The notes beneath the pieces were generated by a model, which saw nothing but the letters and a program-made list of their open reading frames with translations, had not been told where the DNA came from and searched no databases. A stretch of 64,000 nt of DNA from Limibacter armeniacum (GTDB lineage: Bacteria; Bacteroidota; Bacteroidia; Cytophagales; Flammeovirgaceae), in contig NZ_JBAJNO010000003.1 in assembly GCF_036880985.1 (NCBI RefSeq), positions 62,001 to 126,000 on the forward strand, written 5' to 3'. Both the position numbers and the translations under genes were made by a program. This document shows, one piece after another, positions 50,274 to 60,700 of the stretch (position 1 is its first letter; each line of letters opens with the position of its first letter).

Positions 50274-50933
50274 ACATTTTTTTTATTGGTTAGCAACTTA
50301 TTATCAGCTCAAAATGTAACTGTTACGCAAGATACTACCTCCTTTAATGGAGAAGTAACCTCTTCAGATTGGATTGATCATGGTTTAACGATAGGTATCA
50401 ATTTTTCACATTATCTGTATGGAGAAGTTGATTATTATAAAAGCTACATATGGGAAGCTGGAGGGTTCCCAACTTTATCTACTACAATGAATTACGGATT
50501 AGAGTTTTCTTATCTTGACAATCTTATACTAGCCCCTAAAATTCAGGGTAGAGTCCATGCCTATTTTTTCAATGCAAGCTTAGCCGCTCTTTGTTATAGT
50601 AATTTGAAAAATGACTTTGCTATAAAATTACGACCTGAGTTAGGGTTGGGACTATGGAATATTGACATCAATTATGGTTATAATATTGGAGTCTATAAAG
50701 AAAACTTTAATAAAGCTAATAAACATGTTATAGCACTTAGGTATTATATAGGTCTTCATAGAAAACACCTTAACCAATATGATAGAAACGGCAATAAAAA
50801 GCCTAAAAACTAAATACAGCAATAACATAATGACAAACAATAGGCTATTATATAAGATTGATAATCAATTCCATTAAAGTAAATTCATACATTTTATTGC
50901 AAACAGTATAACATAAGGTAACATTAACAAATC

Positions 50934-51482
50934 ATGCATAAAATTAATTTAAACAACAATAAATGGATTTTTATTATAATATTTCTTATCGCAATACCTA
51001 TTACACGAGAGTGTTATTTAAATGACAATAGAAGTGCTGCAATAGATATGTATAGAACGTCTTTAAATGAAAATATCAATTACTTTGACAACTCTATGGA
51101 TATAATTTTAAATGCCACTTTACCACAAAGTAGCAATGTATTACATATACATAGAATGGGAAGGAACAATATTGCACTATCAGGTCTTAATGAAGGGGTT
51201 AAAGATGTATCTACATTTATATCTCAAGAGCATGAGCGTGAACTTTTTGATTTCATGTTCAATAAATCTGGACCAATAAACATGAAAAAAATCAGTATCT
51301 ATATAAACAAAAAAGACACCTTAGTGTCTTATTCTTACTCAAATAAATTAGGTAGTTTAACTCGTCTTAAAAGCGAAAATATTAAAGTAAATAAAAATGG
51401 AATTGAATTGAGCAAAACACTAAATGTAGATATATTGATTCATTTGAAAGATGATTGGTTTTATTATGAGAACTTTAAATAA
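50934..51482 (+). CDS. Hypothetical membrane-anchored protein
   Basis: 182 residues, one N-terminal membrane helix (NKWIFIIIFLIAIPITREC), then a soluble, mixed alpha/beta part facing the periplasm: MDIILNATLPQSSNVLHIHR, NIALSGLNEGVKDVSTFISQ, and MKKISIYINKKDTLVSYSYS. Ends with VDILIHLKDDWFYYEN. No family recognised. AT-rich, alone, follows the split gene by 120 nt on the same strand. Confidence 0.6.
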   Translation: MHKINLNNNKWIFIIIFLIAIPITRECYLNDNRSAAIDMYRTSLNENINYFDNSMDIILNATLPQSSNVLHIHRMGRNNIALSGLNEGVKDVSTFISQEHERELFDFMFNKSGPINMKKISIYINKKDTLVSYSYSNKLGSLTRLKSENIKVNKNGIELSKTLNVDILIHLKDDWFYYENFK

Positions 51483-51596
51483 ACCAATCTCTTTCTAGAT
51501 AATTATACATTATCAATCTAATTACCCACATTCAAGGCAAATAGTCGTATTTCAAGTAAACACATCTCATATGTTAACATATAAATTATCAATTCA

Positions 51597-52286
51597 TTAG
51601 TTAACCAACTCTGTTTTCACAACCTTCCCATTTTCATAAAACTCATATGCTTCTTCTTTTCCTAAACTATCTACATAAACCCATTTACCTTGTTCAAGAT
51701 CATTTTGATATTCACCTGAAACACGAAGGTTACCATTAGGATAGTACTCGTAATTAACTCCTTCCTTTTTTCCTTTTCTATAATTAAACTCCCTTTTTAT
51801 TTTACCATCTGAAAAATAGCTATAACCAACACCATCATATTCACAGTCCTTCATATTGTATTCCATGACCTTAATACTTTGTTCATTGTAAAACAGCAAC
51901 TTACCATCACAACATTCTATACTTTCATCGCAGCTATTATCTATAACTTCAATTAATTTTAGAGACCCATCCTCTCTCCAATGCTTTCTTTCATTAACAT
52001 ATAATCCTAAATTAAAATTAGCCAAATCCTTCTTGTTCCCATTACTATACCACCATTCCCAAATACCATCTTTCTGTCCATTATTAATCCTTCCTTTCGT
52101 TCCCAAATTCCCATTTTGATAATAAAAAGTTCTTACATAAGAAGTTGTATCTATTTGGTTATCAAAAGTGTGAATGATTTTCTCAGAACCATCCTCCCAC
52201 CGTTGAACAACCACTTCATTATATCTTTCTTTACAAGCAGAAAAAAATATCAATACTATTATTAGTATACATCTAGTCATTTGCAT
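51597..52286 (-). CDS. YwqK-like/MORN-repeat lipoprotein
   Basis: About 229 residues from the ATG giving MQMTRCILIIVLIFFSAC, with a lipobox ending at Cys; a start 10 codons earlier lacks this clean signal. The rest is a series of MORN/YwqK-type repeats with a GxxxGxWxxWYxNGxK-like pattern: NNGQKDGIWEWWYSNGNKKD, YVNERKHWREDGSLKLIE, VGYSYFSDGKIKREFNYRKG, and YEYYPNGNLRVSGEYQND. Often annotated as the YwqK-type antitoxin family; here, as an exported lipoprotein, it is more likely structural or surface-bound. No toxin partner next to it. Shares the intergenic terminator with glnS. Confidence 0.82.
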   Translation of the reverse strand: MQMTRCILIIVLIFFSACKERYNEVVVQRWEDGSEKIIHTFDNQIDTTSYVRTFYYQNGNLGTKGRINNGQKDGIWEWWYSNGNKKDLANFNLGLYVNERKHWREDGSLKLIEVIDNSCDESIECCDGKLLFYNEQSIKVMEYNMKDCEYDGVGYSYFSDGKIKREFNYRKGKKEGVNYEYYPNGNLRVSGEYQNDLEQGKWVYVDSLGKEEAYEFYENGKVVKTELVN

Positions 52287-52349
52287 TTCCATAAATTGTT
52301 TATTCCCTACAATCATAAATTTAAGTATTTTCTATCAGTGATACGTATT

Positions 52350-52392
52350 TATAAAAAAAGGGCACTCCCATTAAGAGAGTACCCTTTTATAT
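52350..52392. terminator. Bidirectional terminator between glnS and the YwqK-like gene
   Basis: Stem AAAAGGGCACTC / GAGAGTACCCTTTT (one internal mismatch) around a short loop, with A- and T-runs on the two sides, 38 nt beyond the glnS stop. Confidence 0.75.
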
Positions 52393-52430
52393 TTCTTTAT
52401 ACTCAAGCCTTACGTCTCAAGCCTAAAAAG

Positions 52431-54137
52431 CTACTTATTCTGCTTAGCCCAACTGTCTTTCAGCGTTACAGCTCTATTGAACACCAACTTTTCGGATGTA
52501 CTGTCCTTGTCCACAGAGAAGTAACCCATACGCTGGAACTGGAACCCTTCCATAGGTTTTGCATCCTTTAGACTTGGCTCAAGCTTCGCTGCTGGAATTA
52601 CCTGCAATGAATCTGGATTCAGGAACTCCTTAAAGTCCTTGTCCTTATGTCCGTCAGGTGCTTCGTCGTTAAACAAACGATCATACAGACGTACCTCTGC
52701 ATCAATTGCATGATTAGCAGATACCCAGTGCAGAGTACCTTTCACCTTACGCATAGATGCTTCTGTACCACTACCTGAACGGCTGTCTGGGTCGTAAGTA
52801 CAGTGGATTTCTGTAATGTTACCATTCTCATCCTTCACTACTGACTCACCTTTGATGATGTAGGCATTCTTCAAACGAACCTCTCTACCCAGTGACAGTC
52901 GGAAGAACTTACGAGGTGCGTCTTCCATAAAGTCTTCACGCTCGATGTAAAGTACCTTTGAGAATGGAACCTGACGTGAACCTGCATTTTCATCTTCAGG
53001 ATTGTTCTCAGCTGTCAGCCATTCTTCTTCACCCTCATAGTTGTCAATCACCAGTTTCACAGGGTCAAGCACCGCCATCACACGAGGTGCAATCTTGTTG
53101 AGGTGGTCTCTTACACTATGCTCTAGCAATGCCACATCGATTACGTTCTCACGTCTGGCAACACCAATCTTGTTGGCAAAGTTACGGATAGACTCCGGTG
53201 TATATCCTCTGCGTCTCAATCCTGAGATAGTTGGCATACGTGGGTCATCCCAGCCAGTTACAACACCCTCCTCTACCAGTTGAAGCAGCTTACGCTTACT
53301 CATCACGGTGTAACTCAGGTTCAGGCGAGCAAACTCAATCTGACGTGGCTTGACAGTACCTTCCTTGTAAATCTGGTTCAGGAACCACTCATACAATGGG
53401 CGGTGTACCTCAAACTCCAATGTACAGATAGAATGCGTGATTCCTTCGATATAATCTGACTGGCCGTGTGCATAATCATACATTGGGTAGATATGCCATG
53501 TGTCACCAGTACGGTGGTGTGTCTTGTTGATTACACGGTACATCAGTGGGTCACGCAAATGCATGTTCGGTGAAGCCATGTCAATCTTGGCACGAAGTAC
53601 TGCCTCACCAGCCTTCAGTTCGCCATTTTTCATTTTCTCAAACCACTCAAGGTTTTCCTCCACAGGGCGGTTACGGTAAGGGCTTTCCTTGCCTGGCTCT
53701 GTTGGAGTACCTTTTTGCTTAGCAATGTCTTCTGCCGACTGATGGTCTACATATGCCTTACCATCTTTGATCAGCATAACAGCCCAATCATACAGTTGCT
53801 GGAAGTAGTCAGAAGTATATTTCGGTTCTCCTTCCCATTCGAAGCCCAACCATTGTACATCCTCCTTGATCGCATCTACATATTCCTGCTCTTCCTTGGA
53901 TGGGTTGGTATCGTCAAAACGAAGGTTACATTGGGCATTGTACTTATTTGCCAAACCAAAGTTCAGACAGATAGACTTTGCGTGCCCGATATGCAGGTAA
54001 CCGTTAGGTTCAGGTGGGAAACGCGTATGTACTGCACCACCGTTTACACCATTTTTGATATTCTCTTCAATAATTGTTTCAATAAAATTCAGAGACGCTT
54101 TCGGTTCTCCAGAATTTTCCGATGCTGTATGACTCAT
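52431..54137 (-). CDS. glnS: Glutaminyl-tRNA synthetase
   Basis: 568 residues. A class I aminoacyl-tRNA synthetase: HIGH motif in [13 protein letters not shown] at about residue 45, KMSKS variant VMSKRKL near 270, and the family pieces [34 protein letters not shown] and [16 protein letters not shown]. The two C-terminal beta-barrels contact the anticodon ([20 protein letters not shown]). It charges tRNA(Gln) with glutamine. Start ATG gives [12 protein letters not shown]. An alternative frame upstream (62 codons, overlapping its start) was judged accidental. Core housekeeping gene; composition is higher in G+C than the neighbouring island. Confidence 0.97.
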   Translation of the reverse strand: MSHTASENSGEPKASLNFIETIIEENIKNGVNGGAVHTRFPPEPNGYLHIGHAKSICLNFGLANKYNAQCNLRFDDTNPSKEEQEYVDAIKEDVQWLGFEWEGEPKYTSDYFQQLYDWAVMLIKDGKAYVDHQSAEDIAKQKGTPTEPGKESPYRNRPVEENLEWFEKMKNGELKAGEAVLRAKIDMASPNMHLRDPLMYRVINKTHHRTGDTWHIYPMYDYAHGQSDYIEGITHSICTLEFEVHRPLYEWFLNQIYKEGTVKPRQIEFARLNLSYTVMSKRKLLQLVEEGVVTGWDDPRMPTISGLRRRGYTPESIRNFANKIGVARRENVIDVALLEHSVRDHLNKIAPRVMAVLDPVKLVIDNYEGEEEWLTAENNPEDENAGSRQVPFSKVLYIEREDFMEDAPRKFFRLSLGREVRLKNAYIIKGESVVKDENGNITEIHCTYDPDSRSGSGTEASMRKVKGTLHWVSANHAIDAEVRLYDRLFNDEAPDGHKDKDFKEFLNPDSLQVIPAAKLEPSLKDAKPMEGFQFQRMGYFSVDKDSTSEKLVFNRAVTLKDSWAKQNK

Positions 54138-54379
54138 ATGCTTCTGTTAGATTGCCTTTTCTAGAAATTTGCAATTCAGCCGCAGAAATCGGGGTCTCAG
54201 CCCCTATTTCCTTCAATTTTTCCAGCTTTTGCTCAATCGGTGCAATATAATACCTTTTATGCACCAAGACATAAGATTTCAGCTATAAGAATGGAGATTT
54301 TTCTTTTGGAAGGCAATTTCAGACGATATTTTCTGATGCATTTTTACTCAACTGGAGCAACTATACGTTTGGCAGGCTG

Positions 54380-54532
54380 CTATTTAGTCTTTTGATACTG
54401 ATTTTTTTGGCGACTACGTACCAATCGTTTTGTTTTCTGAAATGAAAGTTCCTTTTCCTCCCTTTTCAGCTTATCATAATTTTTCAAAGCTCTCTCAAAT
54501 GCTGCTTCATACGACTTGTAATCATTTTCCAT
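54380..54532 (-). CDS. Small basic protein (50 residues)
   Basis: ATG-started frame MENDYKSYEAAFERALKNYD, then KLKREEKELSFQKTKRLVRS and a lysine/arginine-rich end (RQKNQYQKTK). One charged helix predicted; basic C-terminus suggests nucleic-acid binding or accidental coding. It starts 7 nt after the response-regulator stop on the same strand, so it could be the last gene of that operon. No family recognised. Confidence 0.45.
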   Translation of the reverse strand: MENDYKSYEAAFERALKNYDKLKREEKELSFQKTKRLVRSRQKNQYQKTK

Positions 54533-54539
54533 ATCCAAC

Positions 54540-55313
54540 CTATTGATTTAGCCACTGTTTGAATTTACTTGTACGCTCCAATGGAATAATAATCTCCATT
54601 TGGCTTTCAGGTTTAGTATTCACTTTTAGCCTACTTCGCGAGTACTGTACAACTTCACTAATGGCTTCCATCTGGATGATGTATTTTCTATTTGCCCTAA
54701 AAAACAGTTTGGGGTTCAATTCCTTTTCCAACTGGTCCAAAGTGTAGCTTGTATCATAGGTTTTACCACCAAAAGTTGTAAAAAACACCGCCTTGCTTTC
54801 TGCAAAGAAATAGGCAATTTCTTCTGCCTTGATGGACTTGATCTGGTCTCTTACAAATACCATAAAACGTTCCTTATACTCAGGCACCAATTGGTTCAGC
54901 ACAATCTGTCCTAGCTTCTGATAATCTATCGATTCACTTTTATCCACTGTTACTGGTGAATGGAACCTAAAGTACTTTTTGATACTCTTTTCCAGCTCTG
55001 GTAAAGCTATAGGCTTCAAGAGGTAATCAATGCTATTCTGCTGAAAAGCTTCAATGGCATATTGGTCAAAAGCAGTGGTAAAGATGATTGGGGTTGCTAC
55101 TTCTATCCTCTTAAAGATTTCAAAGCTGTTGCCATCTGCCAAATGAATATCCAAAAAGATCAGGTCGACTTCCTCATTGGTCAGGAAATCAACTGTACTG
55201 GAAATGCTATCAGTAACTTTCACTACCGAGAAGTCTGGCTCCACTTCGTGTAGTAACTTTTCCAATTTTCTGGCAGATAATGCCTCATCTTCCACGATCA
55301 ATACACTAATCAT
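54540..55313 (-). CDS. LytTR-family response regulator
   Basis: 257 residues. The receiver domain (1-115) has EDE at 8-10, the phospho-acceptor D55 in IFLDIHLADG and the lysine of DYLLKPIALP. The LytTR DNA-binding domain (about 160-257) shows AEEIAYFFAESKAVFFTTFG, YTLDQLEKELNPKLFFRANR and KYIIQMEAISEV. It starts inside the end of the kinase gene (8-nt overlap), so the pair is translationally coupled. Located directly downstream of the second RND efflux operon, it may regulate it; the terminator between them argues for a separate transcript. Confidence 0.95.
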   Translation of the reverse strand: MISVLIVEDEALSARKLEKLLHEVEPDFSVVKVTDSISSTVDFLTNEEVDLIFLDIHLADGNSFEIFKRIEVATPIIFTTAFDQYAIEAFQQNSIDYLLKPIALPELEKSIKKYFRFHSPVTVDKSESIDYQKLGQIVLNQLVPEYKERFMVFVRDQIKSIKAEEIAYFFAESKAVFFTTFGGKTYDTSYTLDQLEKELNPKLFFRANRKYIIQMEAISEVVQYSRSRLKVNTKPESQMEIIIPLERTSKFKQWLNQ

Positions 55314-56355
55314 TGTCTACTTCAATTAATGGTATTTTGGCTACAAAGTCCTTGTTGACAACCTTGAATGAAGGTACCTTATCAGTAATCAAGGCATATT
55401 TTTTTTCCAAATTATTCAACCCCTTATGGTTGGACGCAATATCTTTCAGAAGCCTTGGCTGGTAAGTATTGGTTACGACCAGATAATCCCCTTCCTCATA
55501 AACACGAATATGGATCGGTTTTTCTTTACTGACGATATTGTGCTTGACTGCATTTTCGATTAGCAACTGCAACGATAGTGGAGGAATATACTTTTGCAAT
55601 ACCTTGTCAGATACATTCTTTTCAAAAAACAACCCTTCCTCAAACCGGATCGAGATCAGGAACACATATGAGTCCGTAAACTGCAATTCTTGCTGAACGG
55701 ATACCACCAGCTCCTCCTGAATATTCAACGTATAACGATATATTTTGCTCAACTCCTGAATAAAGCGGTCTGCCCTTTTGACATCTTCGTAAATCAGGGA
55801 AGAGAGTACACTCAAGCTATTGAATAGAAAATGATGGTCCAGCTGCTGTTTCAATACATTGTACTTGGTTGTGATCTGCTCTTTCTTCAGCTTCTCCATC
55901 GAGATTTCCAGATTCACTTTTTCCTCATACATATTGATCAGCTCCACGATTACCATAATCAGAATATGCATCACAATAGGCATGGCTATTCTGGTGTCAT
56001 GGGAAGGAAACTTTATCTCATTTGGAGGTGGTACTTTCGGAAAAAATAGTGGAAAAACATTGATTGCGATAGCGGCTAATGAACCTGCAACTAATAGGTC
56101 AACCAAAAACCTCAATATCAGGTTTTTGTTCCAAGGCAAGTAATGGTTCAGGCTCCGAACAGCAAAGTCAAATACCATTACCTGAAAGATGAAGTAGAGA
56201 AATATCTCAGGTACAATATTGATCAGAAAAAACTGAACCTCTTCTACTGTCTTAAGTCCATAGATCAGCATGATTCCAATCGGAATTGGCAGTAGCAGCA
56301 GCCAAATCAGCGGGATCATCAGTACCTTATAATTGAATTTTCTCTTCAGCTTCAT
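55306..56355 (-). CDS. LytS/YehU-type sensor histidine kinase
   Basis: 349 residues. Four membrane helices fill the first ~145 residues (YKVLMIPLIWLLLLPIPIGI, and MPIVMHILIMVIVELINMYE). After a coiled coil comes the His_kinase core, LDHHFLFNSLSVLSSLIYE, with the phosphorylated histidine. An ATPase-like end follows: LQLLIENAVKHNIVS, then a TNTYQP and NHKGLNNLEKKYAL segment. Typical of the group that partners LytTR regulators. The signal is unknown; the sensor is mostly membrane-embedded. Confidence 0.93.
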   Translation of the reverse strand: MKLKRKFNYKVLMIPLIWLLLLPIPIGIMLIYGLKTVEEVQFFLINIVPEIFLYFIFQVMVFDFAVRSLNHYLPWNKNLILRFLVDLLVAGSLAAIAINVFPLFFPKVPPPNEIKFPSHDTRIAMPIVMHILIMVIVELINMYEEKVNLEISMEKLKKEQITTKYNVLKQQLDHHFLFNSLSVLSSLIYEDVKRADRFIQELSKIYRYTLNIQEELVVSVQQELQFTDSYVFLISIRFEEGLFFEKNVSDKVLQKYIPPLSLQLLIENAVKHNIVSKEKPIHIRVYEEGDYLVVTNTYQPRLLKDIASNHKGLNNLEKKYALITDKVPSFKVVNKDFVAKIPLIEVDND

Positions 56356-56377
56356 AATGGTATCCTAAAATAGTTGA

Positions 56378-56440
56378 CTAAAAAGGTACTGGAAAGTTAC
56401 ACAGGAATTCCCAATTCAAGGCATTCCGCTTTCCAGTACC
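56378..56440 (-). terminator. Terminator of the second RND operon
   Basis: Perfect 12-bp stem GGTACTGGAAAG / CTTTCCAGTACC around a 32-nt loop; read on the minus strand it is followed by TTTTT. It lies 10 nt past the TolC-type stop and before the LytS-type kinase, so the kinase-regulator pair probably has its own promoter. Confidence 0.75.
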
Positions 56441-56449
56441 TAAATAAGC

Positions 56450-57793
56450 TTACTGCTTTAGCAGCATCCCTGCCAATTGCAACAGATTTACTTCTGAAAT
56501 CTTTGCAGCATATCTGGCATTATTCAACCTGTTTTCTGCTTCTAACAAGTTTTCCTGTGCAGCTCTGAACTCGACTGTATTTGACTGACCAAAGGCGTAG
56601 GACTCCTCGGTCTGTTCAAAGTTCAATCTTGCTTGCTCCACACTGGTTTCTTCCATCTTTGCCAACTGTTTCTTGTAAACATAATCGGTCCAAGCATTGG
56701 CAACTTCCTTTTCCAGCTCCAGTTGTTGCTGTGTTGTTGTAGCCTTTTGCGCCTCAATATTCAAACGAGCGTTCTGTTCCTTGATACGTTGCTGGCTACC
56801 ATTGAAGAGGTTCATACTCATCTTGACCCCTGCTGATGGTCCCAAGCTTCGGTTATAGACCATTTGGCTGGCATCGTTCTCCTGTTGGTTCCATCCGTAT
56901 GCACCATAAAGGCTTATGGTCGGATACCTATTGGCATTGGTCACCTTAGAATCCAACATACTGATTTCTTCCTGCTTTCGCTGTACACGCAAGGAAGCGT
57001 TACTGGAGATCACTTCAGCCATGATTTCTTCCCTGTCAAGGTTTTCCTGATAAGTGACATCCTCCTCAACTTTGTAGTTTGTATCTACAGGTTGCCCCAT
57101 CACCGTATTCAGATTGCGAATCGCTTTCTCCAAAGCCTGCTCTGATTCCAAAACCTTGGTACTGTCCGTGTTCAAGTCAACCTCAGCATTCAATACCGCC
57201 AAACGATTTTGTTGTCCGTACTGATACTGCTCATTTACCTTCTCAAGTCGCTGTCTTGACACGTCCATTGAAACCTGCGCTGATTTCAGGTTCAGTTGCT
57301 GACGACAAACCTCGTAATAATATTGTACTACCTGAAGCATGGTACTTTCCATTTCCTGATGGTATTTCAAAGATTCAAGGTTTTCTGTCTCTTTCAGTTT
57401 TCTGAAATTATATCGGTTACCGAACCCATCAAACAGCACGTAATCCACTTGTAGCTTTGCATTATAGCTCAGTGAAGTAGCACCATTGATTTCCTGTCTG
57501 TTAGTGCTCAATTCACTGCCACCAGCACCTCCTGCCTGTACAAACTCCACCTCTGTATCTGTATTGGAGTAATCTGCTCCAGCATTTAATGAAACTGAGG
57601 GCAATAGACCTGCATTACCTACTTGGGCATTCTTAGATGCAATTTCCTTTTGCGTCTCCGCTACTTTTAGCTGATAGTTACTGCTCAATGCTGTTTCTAC
57701 TGCCTGCTGCAGTGTCAGTTTTTCCTGACCAAGTCCCACTGTTGAAATTGAAAGCAGGCTCAGCATCAGCATACTGAATTTATACTTCTTCAT
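56450..57793 (-). CDS. TolC-family outer-membrane efflux protein, second system
   Basis: 447 residues from the ATG giving MKKYKFSMLMLSLLSISTVG, a signal peptide; an earlier in-frame ATG (11 codons up) would bury the signal. It overlaps the end of the pump gene by 14 nt. TolC features: LTLQQAVETALSSNYQLKVA, long coiled coils, SLSYNAKLQVDYVLFDGFGN, and second repeat NASLRVQRKQEEISMLDSKV, then AGVKMSMNLFNGSQQRI. It forms the exit channel of the second pump. Confidence 0.93.
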   Translation of the reverse strand: MKKYKFSMLMLSLLSISTVGLGQEKLTLQQAVETALSSNYQLKVAETQKEIASKNAQVGNAGLLPSVSLNAGADYSNTDTEVEFVQAGGAGGSELSTNRQEINGATSLSYNAKLQVDYVLFDGFGNRYNFRKLKETENLESLKYHQEMESTMLQVVQYYYEVCRQQLNLKSAQVSMDVSRQRLEKVNEQYQYGQQNRLAVLNAEVDLNTDSTKVLESEQALEKAIRNLNTVMGQPVDTNYKVEEDVTYQENLDREEIMAEVISSNASLRVQRKQEEISMLDSKVTNANRYPTISLYGAYGWNQQENDASQMVYNRSLGPSAGVKMSMNLFNGSQQRIKEQNARLNIEAQKATTTQQQLELEKEVANAWTDYVYKKQLAKMEETSVEQARLNFEQTEESYAFGQSNTVEFRAAQENLLEAENRLNNARYAAKISEVNLLQLAGMLLKQ

Positions 57794-60700
57794 GTGTGTA
57801 TTCGTATTTAATTTCCTTGATCGCACTTTCCACTTCTTCTGAGGTTACTGCCTTTCCTGTTTTTAATGAAGCCCACAGTACCTTCAACTTATTGACCAGT
57901 GTCAACAAGACTGGCAATACAAATAGTGTAGCCAATGTAGCTGCCAGAATACCATAGGCAATGGTCACTACCATCGGTACAAGGAAACGAGCCTGCAAGC
58001 TCTTCTCAAAAACCATCGGTCCCATACCTGCAATGGTAGTCAGGGAAGTCAACAGGATTGGACGGAAACGAGATGCTCCTGCTTCAACCAATGCATCAAC
58101 GTATTTCATTCCTTGCTTCAGGTTAATGTTCAAGGCATTGATCAATACCAATGAATCATTGACCACTACCCCAACAAGTGCAATCACCCCAAGGAACGAG
58201 ATAATACAGATAGGTACACTGTGAATCCAATGGGCTATAATCACCCCAATAAAACTGAAAGGAATCATGGCAAACACCAGAATGGACTGGCTTACCGATC
58301 GAAGGGTAAATATGACAATGGCTAGCATCAATACCATCACAACTGGCAGTACCACTTTGGCAGAGCGCATCACCTTGTCCTGCTCACGTTTCTGACCGTC
58401 ATAGCTGGCTGTAAGTCCAGGGTACTTGTGCTGAAGCTCAGGGATATATTTCTCGTTTACCTTCTTGATAATCTCCGGAACGGATGCGTCAGGATCTGTC
58501 AGCTCGGCAGTAATCTGCACTTCACGCTGAAAGTCAAGGTGATTGATAGCCGAATAGCCATTGACAAAACTTAGCGTGGCAATCTCAGAAAGCGGATAGG
58601 CATTTCCGTTCGAAAGGCGGATTTTCATATCCTCCAGCTGTCCAATTGCATTTCTGTTTTCAGGCTTGTAACGTACCCAAACCCTTACCTCGTCCTGTCC
58701 TCTTTGAAGGCGTTGTACCTCCAGACCAAAGAATGCCTGTCTTACCTGACCAATCACATCCTGCAAGCTTATTCCCAAAAGATTGGCTTTCTCTTTCAGT
58801 TGCAGGTGAATCTCACGGCTACCTACTGGCGTGTTATCCGCAATATCCCTTAGTTCAGGAATTTTTGTAAGCATCTGTTTCAGCTCTTCCTTGGCTTTGC
58901 TCAATGAAGAAATATCTGAATGGTTCAATGAAAGTGCGAAAGGCTTTCCGAATGGAGAAAATGCTACAAACTCATACTTCTCTGCTCCCGGAATGGATGG
59001 CACACGCTGCTGAATACCATTGATGACATCATAAATACCTCCTGTTCTTACTTCAGCATCCAATAGGGTAATACTGACCTGAACCTTGTTTTCTGAGTTT
59101 TGGTAGCTTTCTGACACCTGCTGAATCATATGTCTGCCCTCAGGCTGGTTCGCTGTCAACTCCTTGTCTACCTCGTTAATTGCCTTATTGATCTCATCAA
59201 CCCATTTTGACGTAACCTCCTCTTGTGTACCCGTTGGCATCTGCAACGATAAGGTAATGTCATCACCTTCCACATAAGGGAAGAAAGTCACCCCTACATA
59301 GCCCTTTGCAATCATGCCAATGGCAATCATAAACAGCGCAGTTGGCGTACAGATGGCTACCAGTTTGTTTCTTAACAGGAATATAATTGCAGGGCGATAC
59401 AAGTTTTCTTTAGCCCAACGCATAGCGTCCTCGGTGTACTGTGTAGGCTTGAAGCTCTTCTTGTAACCTTTTTTCAATGCCTTTGAGTGAGCAATATGTC
59501 CAGGGAGAATGATCAGCCCTTCTATCAACGATACAAACAGGATCGAGATCACAATCATGGACATCTCCGAGAAAAAGTCACCCATATTTCCATCTAGGAA
59601 TATAAAGGCTGAGAATGCCACCATTGTGGTTAATACTGCTGAAAGTACTGCCGGAATTACCTCCATTGTTCCATCAATGGCTGCCTTTACGGATGTCTTC
59701 CCTTTCTCATAATGCTGGTAAATATTCTCGGCAATCACAATCGCATCATCCACCAGAATACCCAGTACCACAATCATGGCAAAGAGGGTAATCATATTGA
59801 TCGTAACGGCGGTATAGGAGATAATGATAAACATACCCAGAATGGATATCGGAATACCTCCTGCTACCCAAAACGCAATACGAGGATTCAGGAATAATGA
59901 AAGGAAGACCAGTACCAAAACGATACCCATAATACCGTTTTCTGTCAGCAGGTCAAGACGTTGTTGAAGGATAACAGACATGTCCTTGATGACTGTCGCT
60001 TCCAGCAATTCATTTTCCTGATTGAAATTGTTGATATAGTCTTTTACAAGGCTGGAGATATTTACTACATCCTCCTCATAGGTACAGCTTACTGTCACAA
60101 TGGCTGTCCGATTTCCATTTAACAATGCCTTGGTTGGTGTATCTTTCCATTGGTCTTTGACTTCAGCCACATCCTTCAGCCTGATCACACCACCATTTTC
60201 AGTATTCCTGATTACCAAATGGTCAAGTTCCTCACTCTGGTATCCTTTGCTTTTGACACGAATAAAAAACTCTTCCTTACCATCCTTGATGCTACCACCT
60301 GTCAGGTTAAGGTTTGCTTCAGATACAGCTGCTGCCACCTCCTGAAAAGTCAGGTTATAAGCCTGCATGGCAGACTCATCCAACAGGATCACAATTTCTT
60401 CATCCGGAAAGCCTGACAAGGATACTTTTGAAATCCCTCTGATCGCCATCAGGTCCTTCTCAATCTTGCGCGCATTTTCCTTGAGTGTATGCAGGTTCAC
60501 CTTATCCCCTGTAATACCAAAGTTGATTACGAAGTTGGTATTTTCCTGCTTGTAGGTGATAATGGACTCCACACCTGTAGGGAATGAGCTGATACGGTTC
60601 ACGGCATTTTCAACATCAGCCAATGCCTGTGTCATATCCGTACCTGATATCATCTCTACGGTTACCTGTCCACTGTTTTCCGATGACACAGAAGTCAGTC

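Larger units (their letters stand above)
48951..50813 (+). pseudogene. Exported outer-membrane-like protein gene split by the IS4-like element
   Basis: The 5' part (from 48951) encodes a short hydrophobic start, MRTLFLTLITYYIF. After the element the 3' part begins at TFFLLVSNLLSAQ, a signal-peptide end, and runs ~180 codons: VTVTQDTTSFNGEVTSSDWI, GEVDYYKSYIWEAGGFPTLS, YGLEFSYLDNLILAPKIQGR, and IALRYYIGLHRKHLNQYDR. The alternating aromatic pattern suggests a beta-barrel. Counting out one copy of the duplication leaves the two parts one base out of register in a T run, so either the gene was already shifted or a T was lost. No family recognised. Confidence 0.72.

Noticed and set aside
51597-52286. 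Reading the YwqK-like protein as part of a toxin-antitoxin pair
   Set aside because: It has a lipoprotein signal, so it is exported, and no toxin-like gene adjoins it.
54079-54267. 62-codon minus-strand frame overlapping the start of glnS
   Set aside because: Its first half (MVHKRYYIAPIEQKLEKLKE) looks protein-like, but it runs 59 nt into glnS in another frame and has no recognisable family; kept as a doubtful leader at most.
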